Assembly: GCF_004193775.1 (NCBI RefSeq)
Contig: NC_041004.1
Coordinates: forward strand, 4,363,309 to 4,427,308
Length of the DNA: 64,000 bases
DNA from: Glycine soja
Lineage: Eukaryota > Streptophyta > Magnoliopsida > Fabales > Fabaceae
Direction: 5' to 3'
Part shown: positions 12,388-24,051 of the stretch, one piece after another
Numbering within the stretch: the stretch's first letter is position 1
How the letters are laid out: every line of letters starts with the position of its first letter
Notes under the pieces: generated by a model
Told to the model about the DNA's origin: nothing
Databases searched by the model: none
The model's input: only the letters and a program-made list of their open reading frames with translations
Position numbers and translations under genes: made by a program

Positions 12388-12640
12388 GAAAAACATGTGT
12401 TGTCACGCTTTATATTTATATTTCTATTTTGCAAACACATTTTTATTATATTAAATTTAAAATTATATATTATAACAACATTTTTTATTTATGCTCTTAC
12501 TAAACCTTTATAGTTACATGTGAATAAATATGTAAGTATTTAAAATCATGTTTAATTAATTATCAACTTAATAATTTGTTGTTTCGTACTTAGTAAGTCA
12601 ACTACCGTACTAGATTGAAGTAGCCTCCATTTTGAGGAAG
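10808..12640. repeat. Intergenic DNA with degenerate repeated segments
   Basis: A segment of about 60-70 bp recurs in diverged form near 11555-11625, 11850-11910, 12010-12075 and 12285-12345. It is built on a TGTCAAATCTGC(A/C)CGAGGTGTGAT-like core followed by TGTCAAAACC(C/T)ATTT. GTTTACAGTTCGTGTG-like blocks recur between them. No coding potential is evident. It may be remains of a decayed tandem array. Confidence 0.5.
12343..12385. repeat. (ATT)n microsatellite
   Basis: About 14 uninterrupted ATT/TTA units. It produces a spurious poly-Asn frame on the minus strand. Confidence 0.95.
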
Positions 12641-12659
12641 CCTTTTCTGAAACAGGTTT

Positions 12660-12960
12660 ATTATATATCTTTTTATTGCTATTTAGAATTAAAGTCCATT
12701 TTGTCAGTTGTGCATATAGTTTGTCTCAAGTAAATCAACAAGCTTGCATAATTCATCAAGGTATCAATATCCACTCCCAAGGCACCACAAAAGCCTTGAT
12801 GGAAATTCATTTTGAGGCCCGAGACAAGTTCAAAGCCTCTCAAAATGCTTTTTATGGTAAGCACCTTAGAAATGGTTGTTTCTCCTGTAAAGAGTGCTTC
12901 AAGCGTCATTTGCATATTGAAGCAAGTTTACTTCCTCTCTCCCACTACCCACTAAGAAAT
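12660..12960 (-). pseudogene. L1-type LINE reverse transcriptase fragment
   Basis: Minus-strand translation gives a plant L1 (non-LTR) reverse transcriptase block. A degraded catalytic box reads LQYAND where YADD is expected, followed by TIKSILRGFELVSGLKMNFH and GALGVD, which are characteristic of plant LINE RTs. There are in-frame stops and shifts, and only about 100 codons remain. No poly-A tail or target duplication could be recognised, so this is a decayed fragment. Confidence 0.8.
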
Positions 12961-13295
12961 TAGAGAATTTGTTCCTTTCAAGTGCTTGCCTCGTGTTTTT
13001 ATGAGACAATTTAATATGTTAAGCAAATAAGATAATTATATATTGATGATGTATAAAAACTAATTATATATTTTTTTATTGGAGATAGGTGTGATTGTTC
13101 CGCATTTTAATATGTTAAGCAAATAAGATAATTTCAATCAATCTCGAACAGAAAATATATATAGAGAGAGATATCGAGTTTAATACTTATGTATTGATGA
13201 TACATTATTATAAATTATTGTTTGAATTACTTTAAAATAATTATTTTAAAAGTCAACAAACTTATCACATAGTGAGTTGTAATTAGGTAATGGTT
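12961..13295. other. Intergenic DNA, no gene seen
   Basis: AT-rich. It contains a short direct repeat, TTTAATATGTTAAGCAAATAAGATAAT, cut here by position rather than sequence: the two copies lie near 13009-13035 and 13108-13134. Nothing else is supported. Confidence 0.45.
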
Positions 13296-14628
13296 TGAAT
13301 ATATTTTTGGTCTCTAATAAATACTCATTTTTTGCATTTGGTCCCTAATAAATTTTTGCTTTGTGATGGGTCCCTAATATTTAAAAAGCTTTGTCCAAAG
13401 TTCCTGCCGTTAGTCGAAATCCATTATCTTCATACGTGATCGTTAACTGATCACGTAGGATTTTTTATTTTTTTATAGAAAAAAGTAAAAAATGACATCA
13501 CTAAGTCCCCGAATCCCCCAAACCACCCCCACCAGTCCCCAACCAACTCCTCCACCAGCTCCACACCACCGCTATTGTGTCTCCAAAACCCCCCAAACCT
13601 CCCTTGAAACCCCATGGCAGCAACACAACAATAATTCTAACCCATTTTCTTTTTTTCTTCTCTTGAACCATGGCTCCCCATGGCAACAACAAATCTCCTT
13701 CTCTCAAAAATCACTCATGGACCCCCCTTCCCCAAAGAAAACCCTCTTTGTTTTCATCATTTCCTTCTCTTCACCTACGACACACAAGTGGGTTTGAGGG
13801 CCAAGTGTGAGAGAGAGACTGGGAGAGAAGTGAGGTTTGAGAGTTGAAGGAAGTTACTGGTGGTAGCTGGTGCTGGCACGAGCAATGGCACGATTGGCAG
13901 TGCCTGTGGTGGCCGATGGCTGGGTTGGTGGTGACCCTTGAGAAGGGAGAACAAGAAGAGACAACCATGAAAGCAAGGGTTTGCAAAAAGAGCTCGCGAC
14001 TATGAAAGGTTGACGACAAGTTCAGACATCGCTATCCCACTCATTTTTTCGTGCTCTACGCAATCGACCGAGCGGAATCGCATTTTAGGGTAAGGTTTTG
14101 TTGACCTTCTTCTATCCATGAAACTATTTTGATGTGTTCTCTTAGAAACCTTATCCATGTGAATTTCTTGAGTTGGGAGTTGGCTTGGTTTGATTTGAAA
14201 ATGTAAAATTGATTGCAAGGTCCTAAAAATCGTTGGTGAGGACCTCTTCACCTTGGATCTTCACGAGTGACGAAGTCATAGTGATAAATCCATTAGAAAG
14301 GTATAGAAGAAACTATAGTGGGTTGTGTGAAAACACAGAAGAATGATTCTTTGATGCCCAAGGGATTTTGACTATAGTTTCTTATCATTAGTCAAAATCC
14401 GTTATTTGCTGAAGAATGATTCTTTGATGCCCAAGGGATTTTGACTATAGTTTCTTATCATTAGTCCTAATCTCAGTCAGACAAAAATCACACATGACAT
14501 GTCTGTGTGGCTGGTTAACGATCGTGTGAACAAATAACGAATTTTGACTAATGATAAGTATTTCAAACAAAACTTTTTAAATATTAAGAACCTATCACAA
14601 AGCAAAAATTTATTAAAGATCAAATGCT
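13296..14628. mobile_element. Inverted-repeat element with GC-richer core, right end truncated
   Basis: The left arm (about 13296-13455) and right arm (about 14500-14628) are inverted copies of about 130 bp. Shared blocks are AATAAATTTTTGCTTTGTGAT, quoted only in part, plus TATTTAAAAAG, the TTAGTC(A/G)AAAT motif and GATCGTTAAC. The left arm carries an additional outer GGTCTCTAATAAATA block missing on the right. The core (13490-14340) is markedly GC-richer, with C-rich proline-coding and G-rich stretches, as seen in gene-fragment-carrying MULE-like elements. I recognise no protein in it. A perfect 73-bp tandem repeat lies near its right side. Confidence 0.6.
14338..14477. repeat. 73-bp tandem duplication
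   Basis: GAAGAATGATTCTTTGATGC starts at 14338 and again at 14411. The two copies are identical until the second diverges after TTATCATTAGTC, about 67 bases in. It lies inside the inverted-repeat element. Confidence 0.9.
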
Positions 14629-15758
14629 ATCCATTCCATTATGCCAACCTATGTTCCTTTTCCACTTCAGCAAGTGCAACTTGTACGGCTGATTCTTTCT
14701 GCTGTCATACACAAGCAGGTCTTGTTTTTGAGGCCCATTTGTCCTTTCTTTTTCTATTCCCCACCCCCTCTTTTCCCTATCCTTTTATATACCTTCATTA
14801 TGGACCTATCAAGTTCTAACCAGGAAAATTTCAAAAAACATTTCTAACCCAAATCTCCAAATTTACATGATGTCAAATCAGAAACAAACTAATAAATAAG
14901 AAAATGTGATTAAAAATAATATATAACACTACAGAGAAAAAAATCAGAAAATTAATTTTCCATGCATACTATAAAGAGATTACAAAGTCAGAAAATATAT
15001 ATTTTCATGGGAGAAATGTTCATGTGAACACTAATTAATATTTTGTTGCATATCATTGCAGCAACTTTTTCAAGAGAATGACTTGAGTATTTCCCACCTC
15101 TAGCTTCTTCTTCAATTTTATTTGCAGAACTGTTGGAATTTGAATCAGTGGGAACTTGCAGCAAGCAAGCAACAGAAGCAAGGGGGTGCAATTAGAAAAC
15201 AAGACCAAGACAGCAATTACGAGGCTCACTTACCTCAAGGATTAGGTGTGAAACAAGCAGGTGCATCATATCTGGAAGAATGATGCTGGTCGGGTAGGAA
15301 TAGACAAACTTAACCATTTCCTGATATTCTGTAGCACAAAAAGATAAATTCGATTATTGAGAAATCAGTATAAATAATACTATGTAATAACAACATCAAT
15401 CAATGGAATAAACAATTGTTCCTTCCCTTATTCTTCTCATTCTTCTCTCCGTGGAGGCCCTGGTCCTTGAAAACCAGCTTCTATCTTCTTCCCTATCAAC
15501 AAGTATATAACATATATAATTATGTATGATAATTTTAAGAAAATAAACAACACTAATATAAAATATATAGAATAGTAAAATACAAAAAAAAAAACAAGAT
15601 CATATCTGCATTTCCAGAAGTATCTTATGGAATTTAGATTACCCAGGAAGAGAAATTAAAAACTTGAAAGAAGAAACAGAGAAAAAAGAAAATATTTTAA
15701 GATATGTTGTAACCCGGAATCAAAATAAAAGTTTATAAATAATTCAAGCACATATATA
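14628..15758. repeat. Dispersed 1.1 kb repeat, copy 1 (second copy 30423-31574)
   Basis: Colinear with 30423-31574 at high identity, with small indels. It starts TATCCATTCCATTATGCC and ends at AATTCAAGCACATATATATA, beyond which the flanks differ. Its middle part (15220-15480) resembles in layout the LTR of element B: CACTTACCTCAAGGATTAGGTGTGA, shortened here as the ACCT(C/T)AAGGA...GTGTGA motif, GAAATCAGTATAAATA and GAGGCCCTGGT. It may therefore include a related solo LTR. No gene was recognised. Confidence 0.75.
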
Positions 15759-15984
15759 TATTTTGGTGTCTTCATCTTATTGATGTATTTTGCAGACATT
15801 GATATACTTTTATTACCCTATAAAGCTGGAACAAGATCAACTAATTGAAGGTTTAGTGACATTGTCACAAAGCAAAGAAAATGCTCGATTTATGAATATT
15901 CACCTTGAATCTACGTGAGTCAGAACAATTTCGTTCACCAAAATATGCCATTGCAGTTGAGGTGGTCGGTCGTATGTGAAAGAG

Positions 15985-16370
15985 TCTGTTATGAGATGAT
16001 GATCTTTTCATGCATTTCGGTATTGTCCTTTGCATTAACACTTGCACAACATTCTCCAACTGAGGTAGCAGTTTGTCAGTAGTGAAACCCTCCTTGTCCA
16101 ACAATTCCATATGAGGAACACTACCTGACAACATTGCTGATTTCAAAAGCCTTGAATTGTTGGATATCTCTTATAAACTCTTTTCCTCATCCTTTGCCAT
16201 TGGGAATTGGTAAATTAGGGAGCTTGCAGAATCTCTCGTTGGCTGGAAATAACTTCTCCTGACTCTATTTCAGAAATGGCCTCCATCAAGTCCCTCAACT
16301 TGACTTGCATGGGAATATGCTTCAAGGAAATTTGGATTAATAAATTACTCTAGAACCTGAAAGGTTAGTT
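15985..16370 (+). pseudogene. LRR receptor-like kinase fragment (GHR1-like ectodomain)
   Basis: Plus-strand translation, with stops and frame changes, gives plant LRR-RLK ectodomain sequence: SLSNNSI, LPDNIADFKSLELLDIS, then GKLGSLQNLSLAGNNFS and SISEMASIKSL. The order matches the first LRRs of leucine-rich receptor kinases of the GHR1 type (the gene acting in guard-cell peroxide signalling). That assignment rests on remembered similarity. Only about 120 codons remain and there is no kinase domain. The minus-strand open frame at 15865-16146 is a shadow. Confidence 0.65.
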
Positions 16371-16426
16371 AATTCACAATTTTTTTTAAAAATTATTATT
16401 ACCAAAATTTTATGATATCGTCGATG

Positions 16427-16428
<2 letters not shown>

Positions 16429-16475
<47 letters not shown>
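16429..16475. repeat. (AT)n microsatellite
   Basis: About 23 uninterrupted AT units. Confidence 0.95.
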
Positions 16476-16480
<5 letters not shown>

Positions 16481-17219
16481 TATTACATTACTTAAAATTA
16501 TTTATGAAAAGTAAATTTAATTAAATATAATATTCACTAACTATTCAAGTATATATAAATATAATTATCAACTTGTATAACAGAGATATACTTTTAGCTT
16601 CTTTTTAGAAAATATTACTATTAGCTTTTCATCCAATCCAATCCTTCTAAAGTTCACTTGGTACACCTTTTCATCATTCACATTGTACCCAACGAAAAAT
16701 CTCACAAATAAAAATTCAGCTATTGAGAAAGTGTCAATTTGACATCAATTAAATCAAAAGTTACATTTAGCACTAGTTCAAATTTGAACTTAGATTCATG
16801 GATAAGTACATTTTCTCGCGGGCCAATCAATCATATCTGAAAAACAAAAATAAGTTTCCTGCGGTCATGTTCACTCTGGTCTCAATAATCTTAAGAAGTT
16901 AAGTTAGAATATAACAACACTGATGTGTAACATTTTTTCGGAGAATCATTATATTTAAATATTTATCAATGTTGTTACTTAGTACCTGTATCGTTACTTC
17001 TTGGAAACATATATACAAGGTCAATTTTCACGTTGCCTTTGATAATTTGTTGATTCTCTGTAGATTCAGTAACATATATACAAGGTCAATTTCCATTTCA
17101 GAATGAATTGGATTTAGTAAAACGTAAACGGAGAAAGACATGAAATGAAACATATCCTTGACAGAAATAGTTTTCTAGTTGGTTAGACTTAGAAGATACC
17201 TGTTGGTCATCCTTTGTGC

Positions 17220-20200
17220 CTAAATCCATCTATCATCAACCTGAATGCCAGGGATGTGGGAAATTTTAGGCCAAATTTGAGGGTGCTTCTTCCGGCATCG
17301 TTTTTCCAGCAAAGGACATCCCATTATGGTTAATTTTATCAGAGAGACAGGAAGCCTTTCTCCAGCCATATTCTCCAGCAGAGGACAATTGTCTATGTGT
17401 AATATTTGCAGGGATGTGAGATGGAGAAGCCCCGTGCAGTCCAACATCTCCAGATTTGACAAGTCATATAGATACAGAGACGTAAGGGAGGGAGGCAGCA
17501 AACCCTCCTTAGGGAAGGACTTGATGCCATCACATCGACCCCCAACACTGAGATGGGTAAGCATGCCCATGGATGGCCATGCTAGGCCGCTCAGTAGTTT
17601 CTCACAATTGACAATCCAAACTGTTCTCAGGTTAGGTGGCATACCCCCTTCTGGAAACGACTCAATTTCTGGGCAGTAGGATATGTAAAGATGTTCTAAC
17701 TTTGGGAGAAGAGTACTCATCTCATCAGGCAACGACTTCAACTTGTCAGAGCCCCAAACTTTGAAAGTAATCAAGTTGGGCGCAGGCAATCCTTCTCTCC
17801 AGAATGATACAAAGTTGGGGCATTGATAAATTCTCAAAGAACACAGACTCTTAAATGACTCTGCCCCTGAAACCAAAAGATATTCCATATTTTCACAGTT
17901 TCTGATTGCAAGATCTCTGAGATTTGGAAAGGTAACCAATGGAAGAGATGTGAGTGAATCACAACTGCTTTCTATTGACAGTGTTTCCAGTAACTCATGT
18001 TTGTGTTGCGTCGGGAATTCCAGTTTTTTAAGATCCCAGATACGCAGAGTCTTCAGTGATTCAGGTAAACGACCACCCGGAAATGACACGGCTGACGAGC
18101 AATCCCTTAATGTTAAAGACCGGAGACAAGTTTGTTGGATGTTAGTGATGGCCTCTATCATAGACTCCACCATTGGGCTTCCTTCTACTTCTATAGTCTC
18201 TACCAAACTTTGAATGGCGGGAGCCGTTGGGAGAGAAGAGACAAGCTGCTCGCAATTTCTAATCACAAGTGTTGTCAGAGCAGGAAGGTGATTCGGCAAA
18301 CTTCCCTCTAGTTTGGGGCAGTCACGTATTTTAAGACTTTTAAGCACAGGAAAAGCTTCTGAATCGAAGGCAACGTGAAGGTCCTTGAGATTCAAGGGAG
18401 GGAAAGGGCGTCCCAGAACGACAATCTTCGTTCTTGTAAAAACCTGCATCAATAGTCTTCAGCCTATTCAATCGTGCAATTTCAAGGTCCTTGAGAGAAG
18501 GTAGTTGTCCAAGTGAAGGAAGCATACTACAGTTGTCACAATCACTCAAGTATAGACCTGTCATATTGCAGTAGGAAGAATTTCCCATCCAATCTGGAAA
18601 TCTGGTTCCTTTATAGCCTTCTATTACCAACGATTCAATGTTAAAGTGAGGCTGTAACTTGCAAAGCACATCTATTTCAAGTTGGAAGTTGTTACTGTTG
18701 TTGTTACATCCAGACCATTCCAACTGTAAACTATTAATGTGTTTTTTATCCAGACGTTGTAAATGATTTAATTTACTCATTCCTCTCGGCATCTCTTTTA
18801 TAGGAGTAAAAGAAATATCAAGATGACGCAAGTTAACAAGATTGCACATGTCACTAGGCAACTTGGTCAGTTTTCTGCAATTATACAACTTCAAAGTTTG
18901 CAGATTGTATAAATTACACAATGACTTTGGCAGTGTTTCTACACTTGAATGAGAGAGATCTAAATAGCGCAGATGGATCAATTTACCTATTGAATCAGGC
19001 AAAGAATCCAAACTTCGGAAGTCACGAAATGATAAAACTCTCAAGTACATAAGCTTTGACACTATGATACATTGTGCCTCCTCATTGTTGAATGGAGCAG
19101 CTTCAAAATTGATAATGGACAAGAAAGTTCTCAGAAATTTTGTTCTACCAACAACATCAAAGTTGTCCAAGACTGAAGAATTGAATTTGGCAAATGACAA
19201 ATGACGAGTTTTAGTATTGATCTTTGTTTCTTTCCCAAGTTCTTCTGATCTAAAATAAAAATCTCCACCGAGTGATGTGGCTAGATCATGCATGAGGTCA
19301 TGCATCACAAAACATTTGCCATAAGGCCAACTACTTCTATTTGTACTTGAACGTTGGAAAAATGATCTCGAAACCAAATCATCAAAATACTCATGACCCA
19401 CCTCTTCTAAAATCCTACCATTTCTTGGTTTCTTCAAAAGATCTTCGGCCATCCACAACAAGATTAATTCATTTTTTTCAAATTCGTAATCTTGTGGATA
19501 CAAGGAACAATAAACAAAGCACCGTTTTAAATGTGCAGGGAGATAATGATAACTAAGTCTCAGTGCTGGAATAACTTTACACTCACTTTCAGAAAGTTCC
19601 CAAATGTCACTATTCAGAATATTATTCCAATCCCCAATGTCATGCTTTCTTCTCAACATGCCTCCAAGCGACTCTGCTGCTAAAGGCAGTCCGTTGCACT
19701 TTTTAATAATCTCCTTTCCAATTTTTTCTAGTGTTGTTGTGTTCTCGTTCGATTCGGAGTAAAGACACGCATGGTTCGCAAACACTGACCAACAATCTTC
19801 ATTCGACAATTGGTTTAGATGATAGGTGTGAACAGTTTGGACTACAGATGCTGTTTTTTCACTGCGGGTTGTTAGAAGAATTTTACTTCTCCTAATAATC
19901 CCACGGTTAAATGGTTTCTTAAGAAGACGCCAATCAACATAATCCTCTGTCCAAACATCATCCAAGACAATTAAGAATTTTTTATCTTTCAGCTTGTCCA
20001 TCAATTCAAGATGAAGTAGATTCAGATCATTCAATTTACAAGGCTTTCCAGTCACCGCCTCGATTATAGTTTTTGTGACCTTCAGAACATCAAATTCTTG
20101 AGAAACACAAACCCATGCCTTAAAATCAAAATCAAATATCTGTTTCAAATTCTCATCGTTGTACACCAATTGGGCCAAAGTAGTTTTTCCAACCCCACCC

Positions 20201-20766
20201 ATGCCCACAATAGGAACCACAGACACTTCACTACCGTCACTGTTATCCTCCGACAACAACTTGATTATGGCCTCCTTATCTTTCTCCCTACCATATATAT
20301 GAGATCCATCTTCCAGAGATGTTGATGGAGCTTTCCATGACAAGTTCTCCACTGCACTCTCTTTCAAATCAAGACTCTCCTTGAGTTTTAAACGAGACTC
20401 TAGGGTGACAACTATGTCCTCCAACTTACTAACGATCTTCCTATCGGAAAAGCGAGAAAACAAGTCTCTTACCTTGTTTTGGGTGGCAGCTTTGGTGAAA
20501 ACATGGTCGAGTAAGTCATCGGCTTCATAGACAGCATCTTTGAGATCATCGAGCCAGTGTTTGACATTGGTGTTTGTGATCTGTTTCTTCTCGGCATCAT
20601 CAAGCACAGCTCCAACCACTCTGAGAGTGGTCTCCAACTTTTGAAGCAACTTCTTGCTAAGCTTCTTTCCACGGATCAGGTCAACAAAGTCAGGTGAAGC
20701 CAGCCTGTCGAAAAGCACATCAAGGAAAGCAGAGAGAAAGGCACCACCGACCAGTGCTGCAGCCAT
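17220..20766 (-). CDS. CC-NB-LRR disease resistance protein (Rps1-k-like), copy 2, frameshifted
   Basis: A paralog of the 8830-5091 gene, over 90 percent identical by eye, intronless, ATG at 20766. The coiled coil and NB-ARC look intact: P-loop GMGGVGKTT, kinase-2 FLIVLDDVW, GLPLAA and MHD all present. The LRR half is damaged. An in-frame loss of 138 bp near 18755 joins HLQRLD directly to KKHINS. An in-frame loss of 48 bp near 18205 removes 16 residues before ETIEVEG. At about 18375-18395 a replacement with net loss of about 23 bp shifts the frame, so the first frame ends at 18340 (808 residues). The other frame continues as clean LRRs to the stop at 17220. A truncated NB-ARC protein could still be made, but a full-length receptor cannot. 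It probably derives from a functional Rps1-k-type gene by internal recombination. Confidence 0.92.
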
Positions 20767-22500
20767 GATCTCAAGAACAAAAGATGATCAGAGTAGAAAG
20801 ACAAAGGCAAGGGAATTGGTTGCTATGAACTGGGTTGGTTCTTGGTAAGGTTAACTGATGTGATGAGATTTGGCTTAATTCAACTCTCTTCACCTTCACT
20901 CGTTCTGCTGTGCAAGACAAAAGTATGGTCTTTTTTATTTGTATTATTATGGTGGTGGGTGACTTATCACGTTTTTGGGAGTCTCTTTATTATTATTATA
21001 TTTCTAAAATGCTTTAATTAAAGTTAGTGATGGCTAGCTTTTTCACTTTCCAAATCGTGTGGAGCAGTGGTATGTGTTTTTTTCTTGGTGATATGTGTGG
21101 ATGGCTGCAAGGGTACTGTGCGTAATTAAGTTCCTGTGCTTTAATGCTGTGAGACAAGTTGTATTGAAGCAGTTTGCACATGTGTTTTGGATATTTTTAT
21201 TTAAAAAATAATTAATAGTAAAATTGAAAATGAATTTTTTTTTTTAAATCCAAAAGTTATGTAAAGATCCTCGACTTAGAATTTTTTTCTAAAGTTAAAA
21301 TTTAAAATCAATTTTTCAATGTGAAAGTAAATAGTCAAATATTTACATAAATTCGTGTTAATTTATATTTCAACCTTATCATTAAAATTGTCATAGAGAT
21401 ATGTTATTGTATAAAGATCTAATACTGAATCATGATTTTATAAACTTAAAATAATTGATAGTGATTTATGTTTTTTAATCAAGTGGTAAAAGATTTAAAT
21501 TTTTATTAATTCTTATATATAGAATAAATTTTGGTAGGAGGAAAATAAAAAAATAAGATTAAAAAATTATTAAGACAAAAAAAATGTTGAACAAATTAAA
21601 AGAGAAAGAATTAAAGAAAGGACACATGATAATTGATCCCCAAAAACATAATATTAATGAATTTAAGATTTGAATATCCTTATATGTACGTTAAAGATGT
21701 GTGCAAAAAGAAAAGTGTGTGATTTTTTATTAAATAAAATCAATAAAATAAATAATAGATACTAATAAAATAAAGAATATTGTGAAGATGTTATAATAAT
21801 GATAATAATAATAATATGGAGAGAGTGATTAAAGTAATTTGGCATGAAAAATTATTATTCAATTCAACTCTTATTTTATGTTATATATCTATTGTAATTA
21901 TTTGATAAATACTTCCATAAAATTTCTTGGTTGGTGATTATCCTTTGAATCTTATCTATATAAATTTTTTATTATTAGTCAAGTAAAATATATTTAGTGA
22001 GATCATCTCAAACAACAATAGTAAAATGAGAGATAAAGAAAATTTAAGTCCAATAAATGAAAATATTTTACTATATGTAAAAAATATTTTTCTCCTATCA
22101 TATTTAATAAATATAATTTCTATAAAATATAATTTTATTTTAAATCAACAGGTATAAATTTTTATCAATAGTTAAAATAGATTTAAGTGAACTTCCTAGA
22201 AAAAAAATTTATTTGTTTATTTAAGTGTTGAAGATATTTATCCTCTAACTTATTTTTTCTCATCACAATTATTTTTTTCTTTTTACCACCAAACAAAACC
22301 TTACAGGATTTTTTTACTCCACTACACTTGCTCTCTCCTCATTTTTTTCAAAATACACCTGCCTCAAAATTGTTTCCTAAACAACACTCCTTTTTAGCTT
22401 GCAGAGAGAAGTCGGGGTTAGGGAACCCAACTTCTCTTTGCTCCTATTATTTTTTAATTTAAAAAAATTATTAAATTCTTTTTTTATATATTTTTAAAAA
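20767..22500. other. 5' flank of CNL copy 2, no further gene
   Basis: Shared with the copy 1 flank. The leader carries a 22-bp extra segment (20831-20852) and the W-box core is lost by substitution. No coding potential. Confidence 0.6.
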
Positions 22501-23394
22501 TAATTTACTTGTTTTTTAAATATTATTTTTAGATAAAAAATAATTAAAATTTTTAATATTATTTTTTTAAAATAATGAGAATATTTTTTGTTTAATTATT
22601 TATTAATAGTTTGAAAATAATTAATTAATAATCTTAAAATAAATTTAAAAAACAAAGTGATTAAAAAAATAGATTGATTAAAAACACAATAAATATATGA
22701 TTATCATATCTTAATTGTATTATATTAAGAAATTAAAATACTCAAATAACATAAAATACTAAAAATTAAAGAGACAAACATCATAAATGGAACATATAAT
22801 AAAGCAGAAATAACATAATGGACTAACAATAATAATTGAAACATGAAAATAATGAAAGCATAAACTACTAACACATGAATCATTCTCATTATCAACCTCA
22901 TTTGATTATTAATCCTTGGGAAGGAGACATGTTACAACCTATCATAGTTTTTTTACCTAACAACTATGGTATTCATACTAGAAAAAAATGTGAAAATTTT
23001 CAATAATAAAGACATAACAGAAAAAATTATCTCAATATATCTTCATCTTCAGTTTTTCATAGATAAATATTATTGTTCATGTATTTTATTTATGATGTAA
23101 TGTATTCTAGTACAAATAAATTGTTAAAAAAATATATATAATTAGTTTTTATACATTTTTTAAAAAAATACTATAAACAAAAAATTCATTTATTAATTTA
23201 ACTTGTTAAATAAAAATTTAATTTTTTTAAAAAGAAAAATTAATTCCTTTTATTTTTTAAATATTATTTTTACATTAAAAATAAATTAATTTTTTAATAT
23301 TACTGTTTTACTAAATATATTTTTAATATAAAAATAATATTTAAAAAAAATAAAGGAATTAATTTTTCTTTTAAAAAATAACAAAAAGTTAAAT
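22501..23394. other. Very AT-rich DNA with a long hairpin
   Basis: No gene. At 23226-23285 and 23317-23378 two inverted arms of about 60 bp match closely (AAAAATTAATTCCTTT against AAAGGAATTAATTTTT, then long A/T tracts). This looks like a small foldback element or MITE remnant. Confidence 0.55.
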
Positions 23395-23433
23395 ATTATT
23401 ATGGTGGTGTGTGACTTATCACGTTGGCCTGGA
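23395..23433 (-). repeat. Short fragment of CNL upstream flank
   Basis: TATTATTATGGTGGTG and GTGACTTATCACGTTGG match 8988-9025 upstream of CNL copy 1 and 20943-20975 upstream of copy 2, over about 35 bases. The surrounding sequence is unrelated. Confidence 0.6.
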
Positions 23434-23466
23434 CACTAATATAGTAAAGAATATTGTGAAAAGGTT

Positions 23467-23521
<55 letters not shown>
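23467..23521. repeat. (TAA)n microsatellite
   Basis: About 18 TAA units. It gives a spurious poly-Tyr frame on the minus strand. Confidence 0.95.
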
Positions 23522-23583
23522 GGCAGATACAAGTTAGATCTTACATAATGGTAATTAGGAAAAACAAAACCAGAAACCCCCTC

Positions 23584-24029
23584 TGATAGGAAAGAGTGAT
23601 AGCATAGCAGACAAAGGGATGTATTTAGAAGAAATAGATGTGAATCAAGACATAGCAACTACAGGAGAGTCTATAGCAAAGAAGGGTGCAAATCAAGCAG
23701 AAAAGGAGGTGCAAGCAACAGTCAATACCAAAAAAAAATAATCTCGAAGCCTGCTTACCTTAAGGACTACGTGTGATCCTAAGGAATGATGTTGAATGAT
23801 CTGTGCTGGAAGCAAGGGAGACAAGAATAACGATTTCTGATTTCCTCTAGCACAAAAGGACAAAATCTGTTATGTAGAAATCAGTATAAATACAATAGCA
23901 TGTAATAAGCAGCACGATATGAATGAAATTAGCAAATTACTCCCCTCTGCTCCTCTTCTTCTTCCTCTGCAGGTTCTGGTGCCTCAAAACCAACTCTTAA
24001 TTTGTTGCATTTATGTTCAGTTCGTAACA
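23584..24029 (+). repeat. Element B left LTR
   Basis: TG...CA ends, 446 bp. It contains AAATCAGTATAAATACAATA, a likely TATA region, and is followed by a primer-binding-like site one base downstream. Confidence 0.9.
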
Positions 24030-24051
24030 ATTGGTGCTCTCGTTTGTCCTC

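Larger units (their letters stand above)
16632..22500 (-). repeat. Tandem duplication unit, copy 2 (CNL gene plus flanks)
   Basis: Colinear with 4496-10664. Compared with copy 1 it has lost about 90 bp of the upstream flank near 20990 and gained 22 bp (20831-20852) in the 5' leader. The gene itself has lost 138 bp, 48 bp and about 23 bp at three places. Copy 2 ends near 22500, where copy 1 switches to the LRR fragment at 10672. Confidence 0.9.

Noticed and set aside
12196..12396. Minus-strand frame with poly-Asn and poly-His
   Set aside because: Created by the (ATT)n microsatellite and an ATG-rich tract.
15865..16146. 93-residue minus-strand frame
   Set aside because: The plus strand gives a recognisable LRR-RLK fragment; this is its shadow.
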